Source of the DNA: Viola odorata
Lineage: Eukaryota; Streptophyta; Magnoliopsida; Malpighiales; Violaceae
Assembly: GCA_963691705.1 (NCBI GenBank)
Contig: OY829537.1
Location: forward strand, 36,769,514-36,833,513
Direction of reading: 5' to 3'
DNA length: 64,000 nt
Shown here: piece by piece, positions 20,648 through 31,696 of the stretch
Position numbering within the stretch: position 1 is the stretch's first letter
Layout: every line of letters starts with the position of its first letter
The notes under the pieces: generated by a model
Told to the model about the DNA's origin: nothing
The model's database searches: none
The model's input: only the letters and a program-made list of their open reading frames with translations
Translations under genes and position numbers: made by a program

Positions 20648-20817
20648 AGACGGACTTAGGAGCCAATCACAAGGATAGGACTTTTCACTCCTGGCAACCT
20701 CTTTTCCGTTTTTCTCATCGCCTGCACACACACACACTGCCGCGAAACACAAGAAAGCTCATTATTCGAGCGTTAGCATAGGTTAGGGCTGGCGTTAGTA
20801 AAAGGTGCAGAGATAAA
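20648..20817. other. Junction of E2 and E3, no gene
   Basis: Contains a short (CA)n run (about 20,727-20,738). The E3 3' LTR expected here (sequence like 26,739-27,242) is absent, so E3 is truncated just after its pol. Confidence 0.55.
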
Positions 20818-21864
20818 TCAAAGTCTAGCATGATATAATTTCAAACAAGCGATATTCCAGGAGTTAGGTAAGGGGGTACCGTCGAGTGTCTCCAGATGGT
20901 ACGCTCCTCTCCCGACAATACGGGTAACGCGGTACGACCCTTCCTAATTAGGACTGAGCTTCCCCCGGCGTTGACCGGTCGCTCGTTGATCCCTGAGTAC
21001 CAGGTCACCTTCTCTCAAAAGGCGTTCTCTGACGCGCCTATTGTGATAACGTGCCATCTTTTGCTTATAGTGCATCATTTTCAGAAGAGCTTCCTCTTGC
21101 AATTCGGGCAGCGCGTCAAGATTTGCACGCAACCTTTCCTCATTCAGCTCTTCTCTAAAATAGGCCACTCGTAGGCTCATGGTACCAATCTCCACGGGTG
21201 TGACGGCCTCAATATCGAAAGCCAGTGTGAAGGGCGTCTCTCCTGTGCTGGTTTTCGTGGTCATGCGATATGCCCACATCACATACGGCAGCTCATCTGC
21301 CCACTTCTTTTTGGATCCTTCCAGGTTCTTCTTAACACCGTTAAGGATGGCTCGGTTTGTTACCTCATCCTGACCATTGGTCTGCGGCTGAGCCACGGAA
21401 GAGAATCTTTGCTCGATTCTGAACTCCACACATTGGTCTCTAAAGAATTGGCTGGTGAATTGCGTTCCGTTATCGCTGACTAGCACGCGGGGAACTCTGA
21501 AGCGCATGATAACTTGGTGTTTGAAGAAACGCTAGATTTTTTCTGTCGTGATGTTGGCAACCGCCTCAGCTTCCGCCCATTTGGTAAAATAGTCTACCGC
21601 CACGACCACAAATTTTAACTAAGACCTCACCTTTGGAAATGGTCCAAGGATGTCAATTCCCCATTTCGCGAAAGGACATGAAGATTCTTGACACTTCCGG
21701 CAGGTCATAAATTTTTGTGGCGGGTTGTCGAGGAATCTTGGAGAATTCCTGACACTTCCGGCAGGTTCGCACGTAATCATGGTAGTCTTTTCGGATAGTG
21801 GGCCAATAGAACCCCGATCTAAAGACCTGCGCAGCCAGGGTTCCGCCGGATGCATGCATGCCAC
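20818..21864 (-). pseudogene. E3 integrase core and C-terminal domain
   Basis: Integrase joins element DNA to the chromosome. Read from high to low coordinates: end of the zinc-binding domain ('TCRKCQE'), 'WGIDILGPFPK' with the first catalytic Asp, TAG (21,619-21,621), 'AVDYFTKWAEAEAV', TAG (21,532-21,534), 'VSDNGTQFTS' with the second Asp, 'DEVTNR' with the catalytic Glu, 'WADELPYVMWAYR', then the C-terminal barrel. A third TAG (20,944-20,946) stands inside the 'GKLSPN-EGSYRVTRIVGRG' region; the frame continues to TGA at 20,818. D-D-E is kept but three stops and an upstream frameshift disable it. Confidence 0.9.
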
Positions 21865-22552
21865 AAATTCCTTCGTGGATTTCGCGGAGGGTATGAAGGC
21901 CTTCTTGTTCCGTTATGCATCTGGCAGCCGGATGAGAGAAACACCTTCGTATTAGTTCCTCGTTAAAGTATGTGCATCGTGCCGCTTGCTTTAGCACTTT
22001 CTTCTTCTCAGCATTATCCGCTGACAGCTCGTCATGTTTCAAATATTTTTTGACAGGAATTCTCCAGTCATTTTCACTTTCTTTCACGTAGAGCGTCGCC
22101 TGTTCTTCCATAAAGGAAGGTACGGGTATCTCTCGATAGTACACCCCTTTCGGTATGGACGCTTCCAGATTTGCTGCGAGTTTGGTGAGGTTTTCCGCCT
22201 CAAAGTTATCCTCTCGAGGAATGTGCTCGAAACTGACTTGTATGCCATTTTTCTTTATTTCTATCAACTCCCGTTTTACCTTAGCAAGGTATTGTATCAT
22301 GATGGGCTCCCTAGCCTGAGAGTGTCCCAGCACTTGGTCTATTATCAGCTTGGAGTCTCCACAGACTTTCAGCCGCAAGTCTCCCAACCTCCCTGAGTCA
22401 TGTATTCCCTTTATGGAGATGCTCTTTCCTATCTTGATCCCGGCTAATAGCGCTTCGTATTCTGCGGCGTTATTGGACAATGGTTGTAGGATTCGGATGG
22501 CATATCGCACATGGATGCCATGAGGCCCACAGGTCGGTGTAGGATGACCCAC
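21653..22552 (-). pseudogene. E3 archaeal-type RNase H and integrase zinc domain
   Basis: First part is the second RNase H of Tat elements: 'NNAAEYEALLAGIKIG' (helix A with Glu), 'LKVCGDSKLIIDQVLG' (Asp), 'FEHIPREDNFEAENLTKLAA' (C-terminal Asp region). The N-terminal strand with the first catalytic Asp is missing: the frame opens beside a near-duplicated sequence (ACCGATTTGTGGGTC / ACCGACCTGTGGGCC, about 22,530-22,565), suggesting a small rearrangement. Second part is the integrase HHCC domain ('REIHEGICGMH', 'CRKCQ'). The frame is lost near 21,700, where a GACACTTCCGGCAGGT motif occurs twice (21,690-21,705 and 21,751-21,766). Confidence 0.85.
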
Positions 22553-22602
22553 AAATCGGTGTAGGTTTCAGGGAAGGGGAGATCCAACTCCTCTTTTTCC
22601 TT

Positions 22603-24096
22603 TTATGTCAGCTCTGTCAGTAGATCCGGCGTGAAGGTGCATTCCGCGATAAAGTCCGCTAAAATTTGAGCCTTCACAGACGGTCGGGATCGATAATGCA
22701 ACCCATATTGTTCAAGCTCAATGGCCCAAATCAGCATTCTCCCCGAGGATTCGGGTTTCTGAAATATTCTTTTTAAAGGTTGGTCCGTCAGCACGATGAC
22801 GGTATGAGCTTGAAAATATCGACTCATTTTCCGCGTGGCTTGTATCAATGCGAATGCTATTTTCTCAATACGGGCATATCTCAGCTCGGCATCCTTCAAG
22901 ATATGACTCACAAAGTATACAGGGCGGTGCGTGTGATTGTCATCTCGCACAAGGACCGCACTAACCACTTCGTCAGCAACCCTAAGGTATAAGTACAAGA
23001 TGTCGCCAGGCTCGGGTCTTGTCAACACCAAGTCAGAAGATAAATAGGCCTTTAGGCCCGCAAACCCTTCTTCACATTCTGCTGTCCATCCAAAGATGAC
23101 TTTTTTGCGTATAACCTTGAAAAAGGGGAGGCACCTCTCGCCTTGCTTAGAGATAAACCGTCCTAGAGCGATAACACGCCCAATTAGCTTCTGTATCTCC
23201 TTTACTGTTTGAGGGGATATCATGTCTTGGATGGCTTTGATCTTTGACGGGTTGGGTTGAATGCCCTTTTGACTGACCACGTAACCCAAAAATGTGCCCG
23301 TTTGAAAGGCAAACATGCACTTCCGAGGGTTCAGCTTCATCTGATATCGCTTCATCACTTCGAAGACTTCCGCCAGATCAGACAAGTGATCTTTGAAGCT
23401 TCGACTTTTGATCAGTATGTTGTCGACATACGCCTCTACGTTTCGCCCGATCTGTTTTTCAAAGACTTGATTCGCCATTCGCTGGAAGGTAGCTCCAGCA
23501 TTTTTCAACCCAAAAGGCATCGCCGTGTAGCAATAGGTGGCCTTTGGAGTGATGAAGGCCATTTTCTCTTCATCCTCACGGGCCATGGGGATTTGATGGT
23601 ATCCCGAGTTGGCATCTAACGAGCTCAAGTATGCATACCCAGCAACCTGATCAACTAGCTGATCGATCCGAGAGAGTGGGTAAGAGTCTTTGGGGCAAGC
23701 GTCATTCAAATCTGTGAAGTCAATGAACATACGCCAATCTCCGCTGGGCTTGGGAACCAGAACAGGGTTAGCCAACCAGGTGGGATATTGCACTTCTCGA
23801 ATAAAGCCAGCGTCGAGAAGTTTTGCAACTTCCCTTTCAACCGCCATTACTTTTTTGGCAGAGAAAACACGTCGTTTTTGCTGGACCGGTCTTGCGTCAG
23901 GGTTGACATTGAGTCGATGTTCCGCCACCTTTCGCGAGATACCAGGCATGTCAGATGGTTTCCATGTAAACTCTCCTTTGTATTTGTTCAACAGTTGGGC
24001 TAACTGAAAGTTTTCCTCTAGGCTGAGGCTATCACTAACTAGAAATACAGCCCCGTCTACCCCGTTAACTGGGACGTGAGTCATTTTGTCTACAGG
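22603..24096 (-). pseudogene. E3 reverse transcriptase and RNase H, active site changed
   Basis: RT copies the element RNA. Motifs in order: 'PVQQKRRVFSAKKVMAVERE', 'FIDFTDLNDACPKDSYPL' (first Asp kept), 'GYHQIPMAREDEEKMAFITP', 'MPFGLKNAGATFQRM', then 'AYVDNILIKS', where the family has two adjacent Asp; the second is Asn here (codon AAC). The following RNase H has 'LYLRVADEVVSAVLVRDD' and ends 'ILADFIAECT'. The frame ends at TAA 22,603 and is continuous with gag-pro through TAG at 24,097. Loss of a metal-binding Asp should abolish RT activity (family knowledge). Confidence 0.9.
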
Positions 24097-25644
24097 CTAA
24101 GTGCATTTCTCATCATTTTGTTCATATGGATCAACTGTTACGCATACATACCTATCGCAACTCTTCTGAGTCATGAGCAGGTAGCATGCAGCCGCTAACT
24201 TCTGATTACCTCGGATTGAGACCACTCCGTCCCAGGATGGATACTTCAACTTCAGGTGCTTTTGCGAAACGGTTGAGGAATGGCCACCCAATATGGCGTT
24301 ATAAGGCAGATTTAGATCCACTACCAAGAATAAAAGCTCCTCTGACCGTTTGGAGGTATCTTCCTTGAAATATACCGGCAAGGTAGTTACTCCATTCACT
24401 AGGATGGGGACTCCGTCTACCCCAATAATAGGTTTTTTACAGGGCGTAAGCTCATTATCCGAACGCTTTAGGAGATTGTAAGCTTCTAGTGAAAACAAAT
24501 TCACGGCGCTTCCGTTGTCAACCAGAGTCCTTCTAACTCCATAGCTAGCAATAATGGGTGTGACTACTAACGCATCGTTATGCGGATATACCACGCCTTT
24601 CTCATCCTCTTCGGAGAAGGATAATATCATACGATCCAAGGCGCTTATCGCCTCACTCTTGATCAACATGCTCACTCGTTTCCACTTATCCCCTGATGTG
24701 GGCAATAGCTGTGCGGACTCGTCCAGATAAGGTGTGCCTCCAGCGATGATGTTAATGATGGGGACATCCTCATCATCAATCGTGAGCATTTCCCGGCCTC
24801 CCCCCATAGGACCAGTGTCATGGCCTGGGGGGCGGGAAGGTGTCGCTCTGCCATCAGCTGCTCTGCTTGTTAGGTTACTCTTGGCTTCTTCTCGTGTTTT
24901 CACAACGAATTCTCCCAGATAGCCTTCCTCCACCAGGCGCTCTATTGCCGATTTGAGTTCTCTACATGCCTCGGTAGAATGCCCTTTAGCTTTGTGAAAT
25001 TTGCAATAGGTATTTTCTCTTCTCCCCAGGGTTACCCCCGGCCTTACAGGGGCTGGATAACGGATGGGTAGATTCTGATGTTCCGTTATCGCTAGTATCC
25101 CTGCCCTGGGCAAGATGAAAGAAGGAGGGTCTGAGTCATATACTCGTCCCTTAGGGGGATCTCCCTGTCGCTGCGCTGAGGAATCACCAGACTTTCCCTT
25201 TGAGGAGTTACCTCTTCTCCGGTTAGAGGTCCTGGGAATGTGATCCTTTTGTTGAGCGTAATCGTCGATGAATCGATCTTTAGAAGTAGCAGAAATGGGA
25301 GCATTATGGACTGGAGGCATAGCTGGCGGCATGTTCCTAATCATGTCCATATTCTCTTCCTCTTCCATCCTCGCGTAGTTGTGGGCTTTCAGCCTTAACG
25401 CATCTAAGGTTACTGGCGGGTCAACCATTAAAGCATCTCTAAGCTTTCCATAACAATAGTTTCGCTTTAAGGCTTCTATGGCGAAATCAACCGTTACACC
25501 TGGCGTTGGCGACATCTCGGTGTCGAAATAATGGAGGAAGCTCCTCAAGGATTCCTGAGGTTTTCTATGTAGGTCGAACAAGGCAGCAGCAGACTTTCTG
25601 ATAGGGACTGCGGTGTTGAATCGACTCCAGAATTTAGATTCTAA
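24097..25644 (-). pseudogene. E3 Gag C-terminus and aspartic protease
   Basis: Opens with the Gag core end ('KPQESLRSFLHYF'), followed by a zinc-knuckle-like 'YCKFHKAKGHSTEACREL' (C-x2-H-x4-H-x4-C). The protease region carries 'TLVDNGSAVNLFS', the D-x-G-S active-site form usual in Tat/Ogre proteases, and 'ILGGHSS' further on. In frame with the upstream gag piece (TAG at 25,645) and with RT (TAG at 24,097). Confidence 0.85.
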
Positions 25645-26652
25645 CTACGAGAAGCTGTCAATAGACCCACCCGGAAGACCTTCAAACCATAAGCGCGCGA
25701 CCCCTGACAGGGTCATTACAAATATCTGACACAAAGCAGCGTCATTATGGGTTTGAAACTGCACAAAGTCCTTCACTTTGTTAAGGTAGAAAATGGGATC
25801 TCGGGTACCGTCATAGGATTCTGAGGGGAGCTTCACATGTCTACTGACTCTGTGACGCCTTATGCGCAGGCTAAAAGGGTGGCCAGAAGTATCATCAAGA
25901 ATTTCACGTGCATGCCGAGGTGGGGATACCTCCAAGTGATGCCTACGATCTCGCGAATCTCTAATATGATGTCGCCTGGGAGTCGGACTGCGACTCCTTG
26001 GCGAGCGAGTTCGATGTCTCCTACTGTTGGATCTTTCACTCCCCCAAGGGGACATATCCCTATCATTTTCATTTCTTCTACCGTCCCAACGACCTCTGTC
26101 CTCGTCACGCCATTGTCGTTCCTCTCGGGGAATAGGAAGTAAGGGCACTTGTGGTACATATGCCTCCACTGTCCTGTGAGCAAATTGTACAAGGCTGCCT
26201 GGCGCATTCAACGCAGGCAACGTCGGAGGGGCGCTCGCCTGCAACGGGGATGACAACGGCCGTTCCGCGACGATAGGTGGAGTAAAAACAAACTGGGATA
26301 GGACACCTGATCCAGAAGCATTAGGCGTGAATCTAGCAGCCAATTCTATTAAATGGTCCAACTGGGCACGAAGGGCTGAAATTGAGCTCGCGAAAGGGTT
26401 ATTCGCGCTGTCTATTACGGATCCCCTTGACTGAGGAATAAAATGACTGGACCCCGCTATTTGGGATAAAAGAGTATGTGGGTGGGACACAAACGTTCCC
26501 GCTACTTGATCAGAGGAAAGATCTGACATTCCTGGAGGAATTTCTTGCACCGAGGTGGGAGCATCAGAAGTGGCGAAAGCAAAAAGTCGCCTGCGGGTAT
26601 CAAATGGAAGGCTAGAGGACTGAGTCAACGGCGGATCTGAATCAGAAGCCAT
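25645..26652 (-). pseudogene. E3 gag, N-terminal part
   Basis: 335 codons from the ATG at 26,652, the first ATG after the primer-binding-site region. A Ser/Pro-rich N-terminus, then a basic Arg/Asp/His-rich stretch ('RSRSPTPRRHHIRDSRDRR') and the Gag core ('LPSESYDGTRDPIFYLNKVK', 'SGVARLWFEGLPGGSID'). Ends at TAG 25,645-25,647; the next codons continue Gag ('ESKFWSRFNTA') in the same frame. Confidence 0.85.
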
Positions 26653-26717
26653 AATCTTCCAATTCCCAGAAGAACAGAGCTCGGCTATTAAGGATGCTCA
26701 CTTAATTAGAACCAAAG

Positions 26718-26738
26718 CTCTCAATGAAAGCACCAATT
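26718..26738 (-). other. Primer-binding-site-like sequence of E3
   Basis: Directly after the LTR end on the minus strand: TTGGTGCTTTCATTGAGAGC. It sits where minus-strand DNA synthesis is primed by a tRNA 3' end. I cannot assign the tRNA. Confidence 0.6.
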
Positions 26739-27242
26739 TGATAAGATTTGATCTACTATGGGAGCGGGATAGAGATTACGGCTGTCTGGGATCACTGTTG
26801 CGGCAGTCCGTCGTACCTACAAATCGCCGGAGGGGGGCTCCGGCGTAGACACTCCAATGCTTAAGTTAGTATGGTTGTGCAATTTTGCAGAGATTTTGGT
26901 AGAGAATTTGATCGTACCTTTGATCTAGAAATGAGTGGTATTTATAGCCAAGGAAGGTCGTTATCCCTAGAGGTGGGCGTTATCATGGGGAGATAACGCC
27001 CGGTATGACGTTAGCACGCATCAGCATGATAGGGTATCGCTGGTGAGATATCGCCTGTTAGAGGTTGTCGGGGCGGCCAAGGATAGGATAACGTCGTGTG
27101 GGTCCCCCCTGCTGATGTCGACCATCCCAGGATTCCTCGGCCTAACGCGGGCGGCAGCCAGGGCGTTGACGCCAGTCAAGGTCTACAGGGTCCTGGCTTT
27201 GACTTGGGGTGAGAAGACAGATTTACCCTTGGTGTTTCATCA
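26739..27242 (-). mobile_element. 5' LTR of E3
   Basis: On the minus strand it starts TGATGAAACACC (27,242) and ends AAATCTTATCA (26,739), about 504 bases with TGAT...ATCA ends. A TATAAATA box lies at 26,946-26,939 (minus), leaving about 200 bases for R/U5. Beyond 27,242 the E4 pol remnant begins within about 25 bases, so E3 probably inserted into E4. The left end could alternatively be at 27,252. Confidence 0.75.
26939..26946 (-). promoter_or_regulatory. TATA box of the E3 LTR
   Basis: GGCTATAAATACC on the minus strand, inside the 504-base LTR. Confidence 0.65.
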
Positions 27243-27264
27243 ATTGTTATCAATTTGAGTGGGG

Positions 27265-28856
27265 CGACAAATAAGAAGGAGCTTTCCAAGAGCTCAAGAG
27301 ACGCCTAATACAAAGTCCAATCCTTTCTCTCCCTAATTTATCTAAGGCGTTTGAACTTGAATGTGTGTGAGTGGTATTGGCATTGGAGCCGTACTCAAGA
27401 AGGGCGCCCCATTGCGTATTTTAGTGAAAAATGTAATGGTGCCCAACTACTTATGACCAAGAATTGTATGCGCTTGTGAGGTCCTTGATGGTGTGGGAAC
27501 ACTACATTCTTCCTAATCAATTTGTGATTCACACCGATCACCTATGCCTTAAATTCCTCCAAGGCCAAGAGAAGCTCAACAAATGATATGCTAAGTGGAT
27601 GGAGTTCATTGAAACATTACCTTACACAATCAAATACAAGCAAGGAAAGGAAAACGTTGTTGTCGATGCACTCTCTAGAAGGTATGTACTCATCTCCTCT
27701 CTTGATGCTAAGATTTTTGGTTCTTCATATCTAGTAGATCTCTATGAGCATGATGATGAATTGCGTGACATATATGTGGCATGTGTAAATGGACCCTACT
27801 TGCATTTTGTGAAGTATGATAAATTCTTATTCAAACATAGTCGACTTTGCATACCTAAGTCTAGCATTCAAGAATTGCTTGTGTTGGAAGCGCATGGTGG
27901 CAGCTTGAATGGCCATTTCAACATCACTAAAATGTTGCATGCTTTGAAAGTGATTTTTTTTTTGGCCGAAGATGAAAGTAGATGTAACTAAAGTGATCAC
28001 TAGATGTCTTATGTGCAAGAAAGATAAATCTAAATCCATGCATCATGCATCTTACATGCCATTACTCGTAGCTAGCCACCCATGGGTTGATCTATTAATG
28101 GATTTTATTCTAGGGCTGCCGAGGTCTAGACATGGTAATTATTCCATTTTTGTTGTTGTTGATCGATTCTCTAAGATGGCCCATTTCATTCCTTGTGCAA
28201 AGACTCATGAGTGATCGAGATACTAAATTTTTGAGTCACTTTTGGAGCACGTTATGGGCGAAGTTAGGCACTAAACTTCTTTTCTCAACTACTTGTCATC
28301 CCTAAATGGATGGTCAAATGAAAGTTGTGAATAGAACTTTAGGGTCTTTACTAAGAGTCATGGTTGACAAGAATGACACTAAATGGGAGGATAGCATTGC
28401 TTTCATTGAGTTTGCATATAATCATGTGCATCATTATACCATTAGATTTTCTCCTTTTGAGGTGGTATACGGATTCCAATCCCTAACCCCTTTTGATCTC
28501 ATACCTTTGTCTTTGAGTGTATTAAAGTGTATATATGGAGAAACGAAGGTGGATGAGGTCAAGAAGTTGCATGATCAAGTGCGGAAGAACATTGAGAGCA
28601 TGAATGAAAGAGTGGTCAACAAGCGCAATACACCTGGCGGAAAGATAGATTTCCCCACCAAAGATACGAAAAATTGAGTCCAAGAGGTGACAATTCTTTT
28701 GAAATACTCCATCGAATTAATGACAATACTTACATACTTGATTTACCTTTGGAGTACGGATCAATTAGTAACTTGTTTCATATTAATGACTTGACTATTT
28801 GTGATGCAGGAAATAAGGGACTTGAAGCTATGGATTCCTTTCAAAAGAGGAGGTGA
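27265..28856 (+). pseudogene. E4: CRM-like pol remnant (RNase H to integrase)
   Basis: Starts within the RT-RNase H connection, RNase H being broken by stops. Clear parts: 'YTIKYKQGKENVVVDALSRR' (end of RNase H), integrase zinc domain ('EAHGGSLNGHFNITKML', 'RCLMCKKDK'), core '[19 protein letters not shown]' with the first Asp, '[12 protein letters not shown]' with the second Asp, 'KWEDSIAFIEFAYN', and C-terminus 'FEILHRINDNTYILDLPLEY'. About 25 residues before 'SDRD' are missing compared with E6, and a TAA stands between 'CHP' and 'MDGQ'. A purine tract, AAAAGAGGAGG, precedes the LTR. The 5' part was removed or displaced by E3. Confidence 0.88.
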
Positions 28857-29816
28857 TGATACGATCACGCTTACTTTGGAACTTGACGAGCATGACATGG
28901 TACGACGAGAAGCATGGCCAAGAAGATAACTTTGTGGATTGAGGAAGAGATGGCTAAGGAAGCGTATCAACACGAAGATCGAGTCCTGATGATGATCGCG
29001 CACCATATCGGAGGTCGAGAGATAGATGTGAGCCTATCACAAACCCTAGGCGAGGCGCACGCGGGGCTATCACAAACCCTAAGTGAGGGGCATGTGGGGC
29101 TATCACAAACCCTAGGCCATGCCTGCGCAAACCTTAGGCGAGGCTACCCCGCAAACCCTAGGCTACCCACGAGGCCACCCGCACAAACCCTAAGCCGCGA
29201 TTGAGAGCGTGCACCACCCGAAGACGCGGAAGAGCCATCACGAGCCTAAGCCACTTTTCACCGAGCGCGCACGCCACCCAAGTGACCACGGAAGTCCAAA
29301 CCACACACGGTCAAGTGAGGGCAAACTTGTCCTAAATAGTCCATTTTTCTACTTAGTATAAATAACTAGTTTTCTCCTTTCTTTCATGAATTTTTGTTGA
29401 GTGAATGTTATTCATGAGTTAAGATTACTCCTCCCTTATTCACCTTAAAACTCACCTTGTAAGCTTCTAGGTTTGATGACACCTTGATACCTTGCAAGTA
29501 AAATGCAAATCATCATCCTTGTGTAGTTTGTTGTATGTTTGTTTGTGTGAGCGTGTGAAAAATTGTGTATTTATGTTTGTTGTATTATTGCAAACTCTGC
29601 AACTGTGTGTTCAATATATCCATCAAGTTTATCTCAAGTCTTCATCGTTGTTCAAGCTCCATTCCATTCCAAGTCTCAACCACATTCATCCGAGTAGTGT
29701 CATTATTTTTCATGTGTCTATCTTTGTATTTCTTCCCGCTGCGTCCTCCATCATTTCCTCTATAGTTTCTGCTTGTTTTCCTGTTGATTTGTCTATACAA
29801 ATTCATAGAGCTAGAT
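28857..29816 (+). mobile_element. E4 3' LTR, right end interrupted
   Basis: Begins TGATACGATCACGC after the purine tract. The first 150 bases still encode a pol tail ('MAKKITLWIEEEMAKEAYQH') like that of E6 (31,560-31,700). A TATAAATA box lies at 29,357-29,364. Near 29,440-29,510, ACTCACCTTGTAAGCTTCTAG and CCTTGCAAGTAAAA match the R/U5 region of E6 in reverse (about 31,200-31,260). It is cut by E5 at 29,816; no terminal CA is seen. Confidence 0.7.
29041..29192 (+). repeat. Cluster of AAACCCTA (telobox-like) motifs in the E4 LTR
   Basis: AAACCCTA starts at 29,041, 29,074, 29,107, 29,153 and 29,185, with a variant (AAACCTTA) near 29,130. The first three lie 33 bases apart within units 'GGGGCTATCACAAACCCTA'. 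It lies upstream of the LTR TATA box. The octamer equals 1.1 plant telomere repeats, but the context is not a telomere array. Confidence 0.75.
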
Positions 29817-30821
29817 TGATATGATCCTAGCCCCATGGCTAGCACCAGTGAGGTTAATACAACCTCTAGACATGGAGACAAGGCAGGAGACACTGCTTGA
29901 CCAAGCCTTCACGCATAGGATGACATGGAAGGTGGCTTGGAGGCACCTAGAGCAAGGTTTGACATCCATCCGAGTCAACCCTTGGAAGAACATCTTCAAT
30001 AAAAGATCCAGAACATATACAACGCCTATTGGAGTCTTAGGAAGGTTGTGTCCAAGTTTCAGAGCATTCGGACAAGTAGATCTCAAGGAGATTCGAGATG
30101 ACAACCTCGCACACAGCAGTTGTAGGCGCAGACCCAATAGGCAACTTTGTCAGAACCTAGCCGGCTTTGTACAAGTCCAAATCATGAGATCAACCACGTT
30201 TCGGAAACTTCAGGATGTTAGCTTTCATTTGGGACAAGAATCAGCTTATTTGGCCCAGTGGTATAAAGGTTATCAAAGTCGACATTATGGTGCGCAGTTT
30301 GTGCGCGAGACAACATACAACTTGAGGTTTCGGCCCAAACCTTGGCCTGATGATGGAGAACTCGACATGGGCTGCTAGAATGTATTTAATTATATTTATA
30401 TTTACTTTAATTAGTTAATTATGTAATTAGTTAATTAGTTAATTGATTAATTAGTTAATTAAGTTAATTTTCTTAATTAGAACTCCTACTTCTATTCCTA
30501 TTAGGGTTTGCTTGTAAACTCTTTATAAGGAGCCGTTTAGCTCCATTATTGAGTGGCTGTTATTTTGATAAAATTGAGACTTCTCTTTTCAAATATATGT
30601 CCATTGTTTTGTTTCTCTTAGTGTGATTCTCACATTGTTGAGTCTAGTCCTAAGAATCCGATTCAAGATCCTTGACTTGAAATCGATTAGGGCTCTTAGC
30701 ATAGGTTAGCTAAGTGGTCTAAGCTCGTACTTGTCGAGTTCATTATTTCTGCATTGAAATCCATCCTTGAGCAATGATCAGAATCACGTGCTACGCATCC
30801 TAAGCAACTAGGATCGTATCA
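29817..30821 (+). mobile_element. E5: solo LTR with TSD TAGAT
   Basis: TGATATGATCC...GGATCGTATCA, 1,005 bases, flanked by TAGAT (29,812-29,816 and 30,822-30,826). A TATAAGG box at 30,524-30,530 in TTTATAAGGAGCC gives plus orientation. The last 50 bases match the start of E11 in reverse (TGATACGATCCT-G-TTGCT, GTAGCACGTGA), so both belong to one family. U3 holds a 185-codon frame (29,821-30,378) of unknown nature and a TTAGTTAATTA-rich stretch (30,395-30,475). Confidence 0.85.
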
Positions 30822-30826
30822 TAGAT

Positions 30827-31696
30827 TGACGCGATCCGAGTTCCCTTACGAAGAATTGGATGCGTTGAAGCTTTGTAGCTAATGGATCTAGCTCGAGTTA
30901 TCAAACAAATCTAGCAATGATTTAGAAATCAGAGACATTGAGTAAAGCAGAGAATAGAGGATGTTGAACGCAGCGAAAAATAAGTAGATGAAGATGAACA
31001 CGGAAAGAAACAGTGATGGAATTTGCAGTGGACAATTGATTCAAAACAATTGATTAACAATAAACATCCAAATCACACTTGCTTATAAACATCCAAATAC
31101 ATAAATCCAAGATAATTGAGTGAAGACAAATATCCCAAAAATTGCAAAAAAAATGAATAACACACAAACAGTAAATTAAAAGGTTGAATACTAGTGGTCT
31201 TTTACTTGCAAGGAATCAAGTCATCTTCTAGACTTGATTCTCACAAGGTGAGTTTCTGGTGTTTAAGGGCGGAGTATTCTCTACGCAAGCAAAAACACTT
31301 TACACAAAAAACTGAGGGAAAAGAAATACAGAGTGCGCTATTTATAGGCCAAGGGCAACCCGAAAGATAATGGTATCTGGTAGGTCTTGACACATCATTA
31401 GTATGGAATGCTAATGGAACCCGTTAGTCTTGGTTGGACTCTGCCCCGATAGATGTTGATTTCGTTTGACCGGACCCGTTTGACTATGTCCCAATAGATG
31501 TGTCTGCCCGGTAACTTCTCCCAGGGTTTTCGGTCCGGCAGTTATCTGCATCAATATCTATCTTGGTGTATGGGAAGCATTCGTTTGCATCTCTCGCTCC
31601 ATCCATAGCGTTAACTTCTTGGCCCTACTGCGAGCTACTGGTCCTGTTTGTGTCATATCCAATTCTTGAAGCTTTAAGGTTTATGGGATTGCATCA
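30827..31696 (-). mobile_element. E6 3' LTR with pol-encoding edge
   Basis: On the minus strand it starts TGATGCAATCCC (31,696) and ends GGATCGCGTCA (30,827), 870 bases. A purine tract, GAAGGGAGAGGAAA, lies just outside. A TATAAATA box lies at 31,346-31,339 (minus). The first 130 bases encode 'TGPVARSRAKKLTLWMERE' in the pol frame after one TAA. The plus-strand left end abuts the E5 target duplication. Confidence 0.8.

Larger units (their letters stand above)
20818..27242 (-). mobile_element. E3: Tat-lineage Ty3/gypsy element, 3' truncated
   Basis: Order on the minus strand: LTR, primer-binding-site-like sequence, Gag, protease, RT, RNase H, a second (archaeal-type) RNase H, integrase. The second RNase H placed before integrase is diagnostic of the Tat/Ogre clade. 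From 26,652 to 22,603 the polyprotein is one reading frame broken by TAG at 25,645 and 24,097 and ended by TAA at 22,603. Only one LTR is present. All domains are recognisable but none can be expressed intact. Confidence 0.9.

Noticed and set aside
27043..27258. 71-codon ORF near the E3 LTR
   Set aside because: Lies inside the E3 LTR and beyond its end; no similarity to any domain I know.
29041..29192. Interstitial telomere array
   Set aside because: AAACCCTA motifs are embedded in 32-46-base units rather than contiguous TTTAGGG repeats.
29821..30378. 185-codon ORF as a host gene
   Set aside because: Lies wholly inside the U3 of solo LTR E5 between clean target duplications; no recognisable domain.
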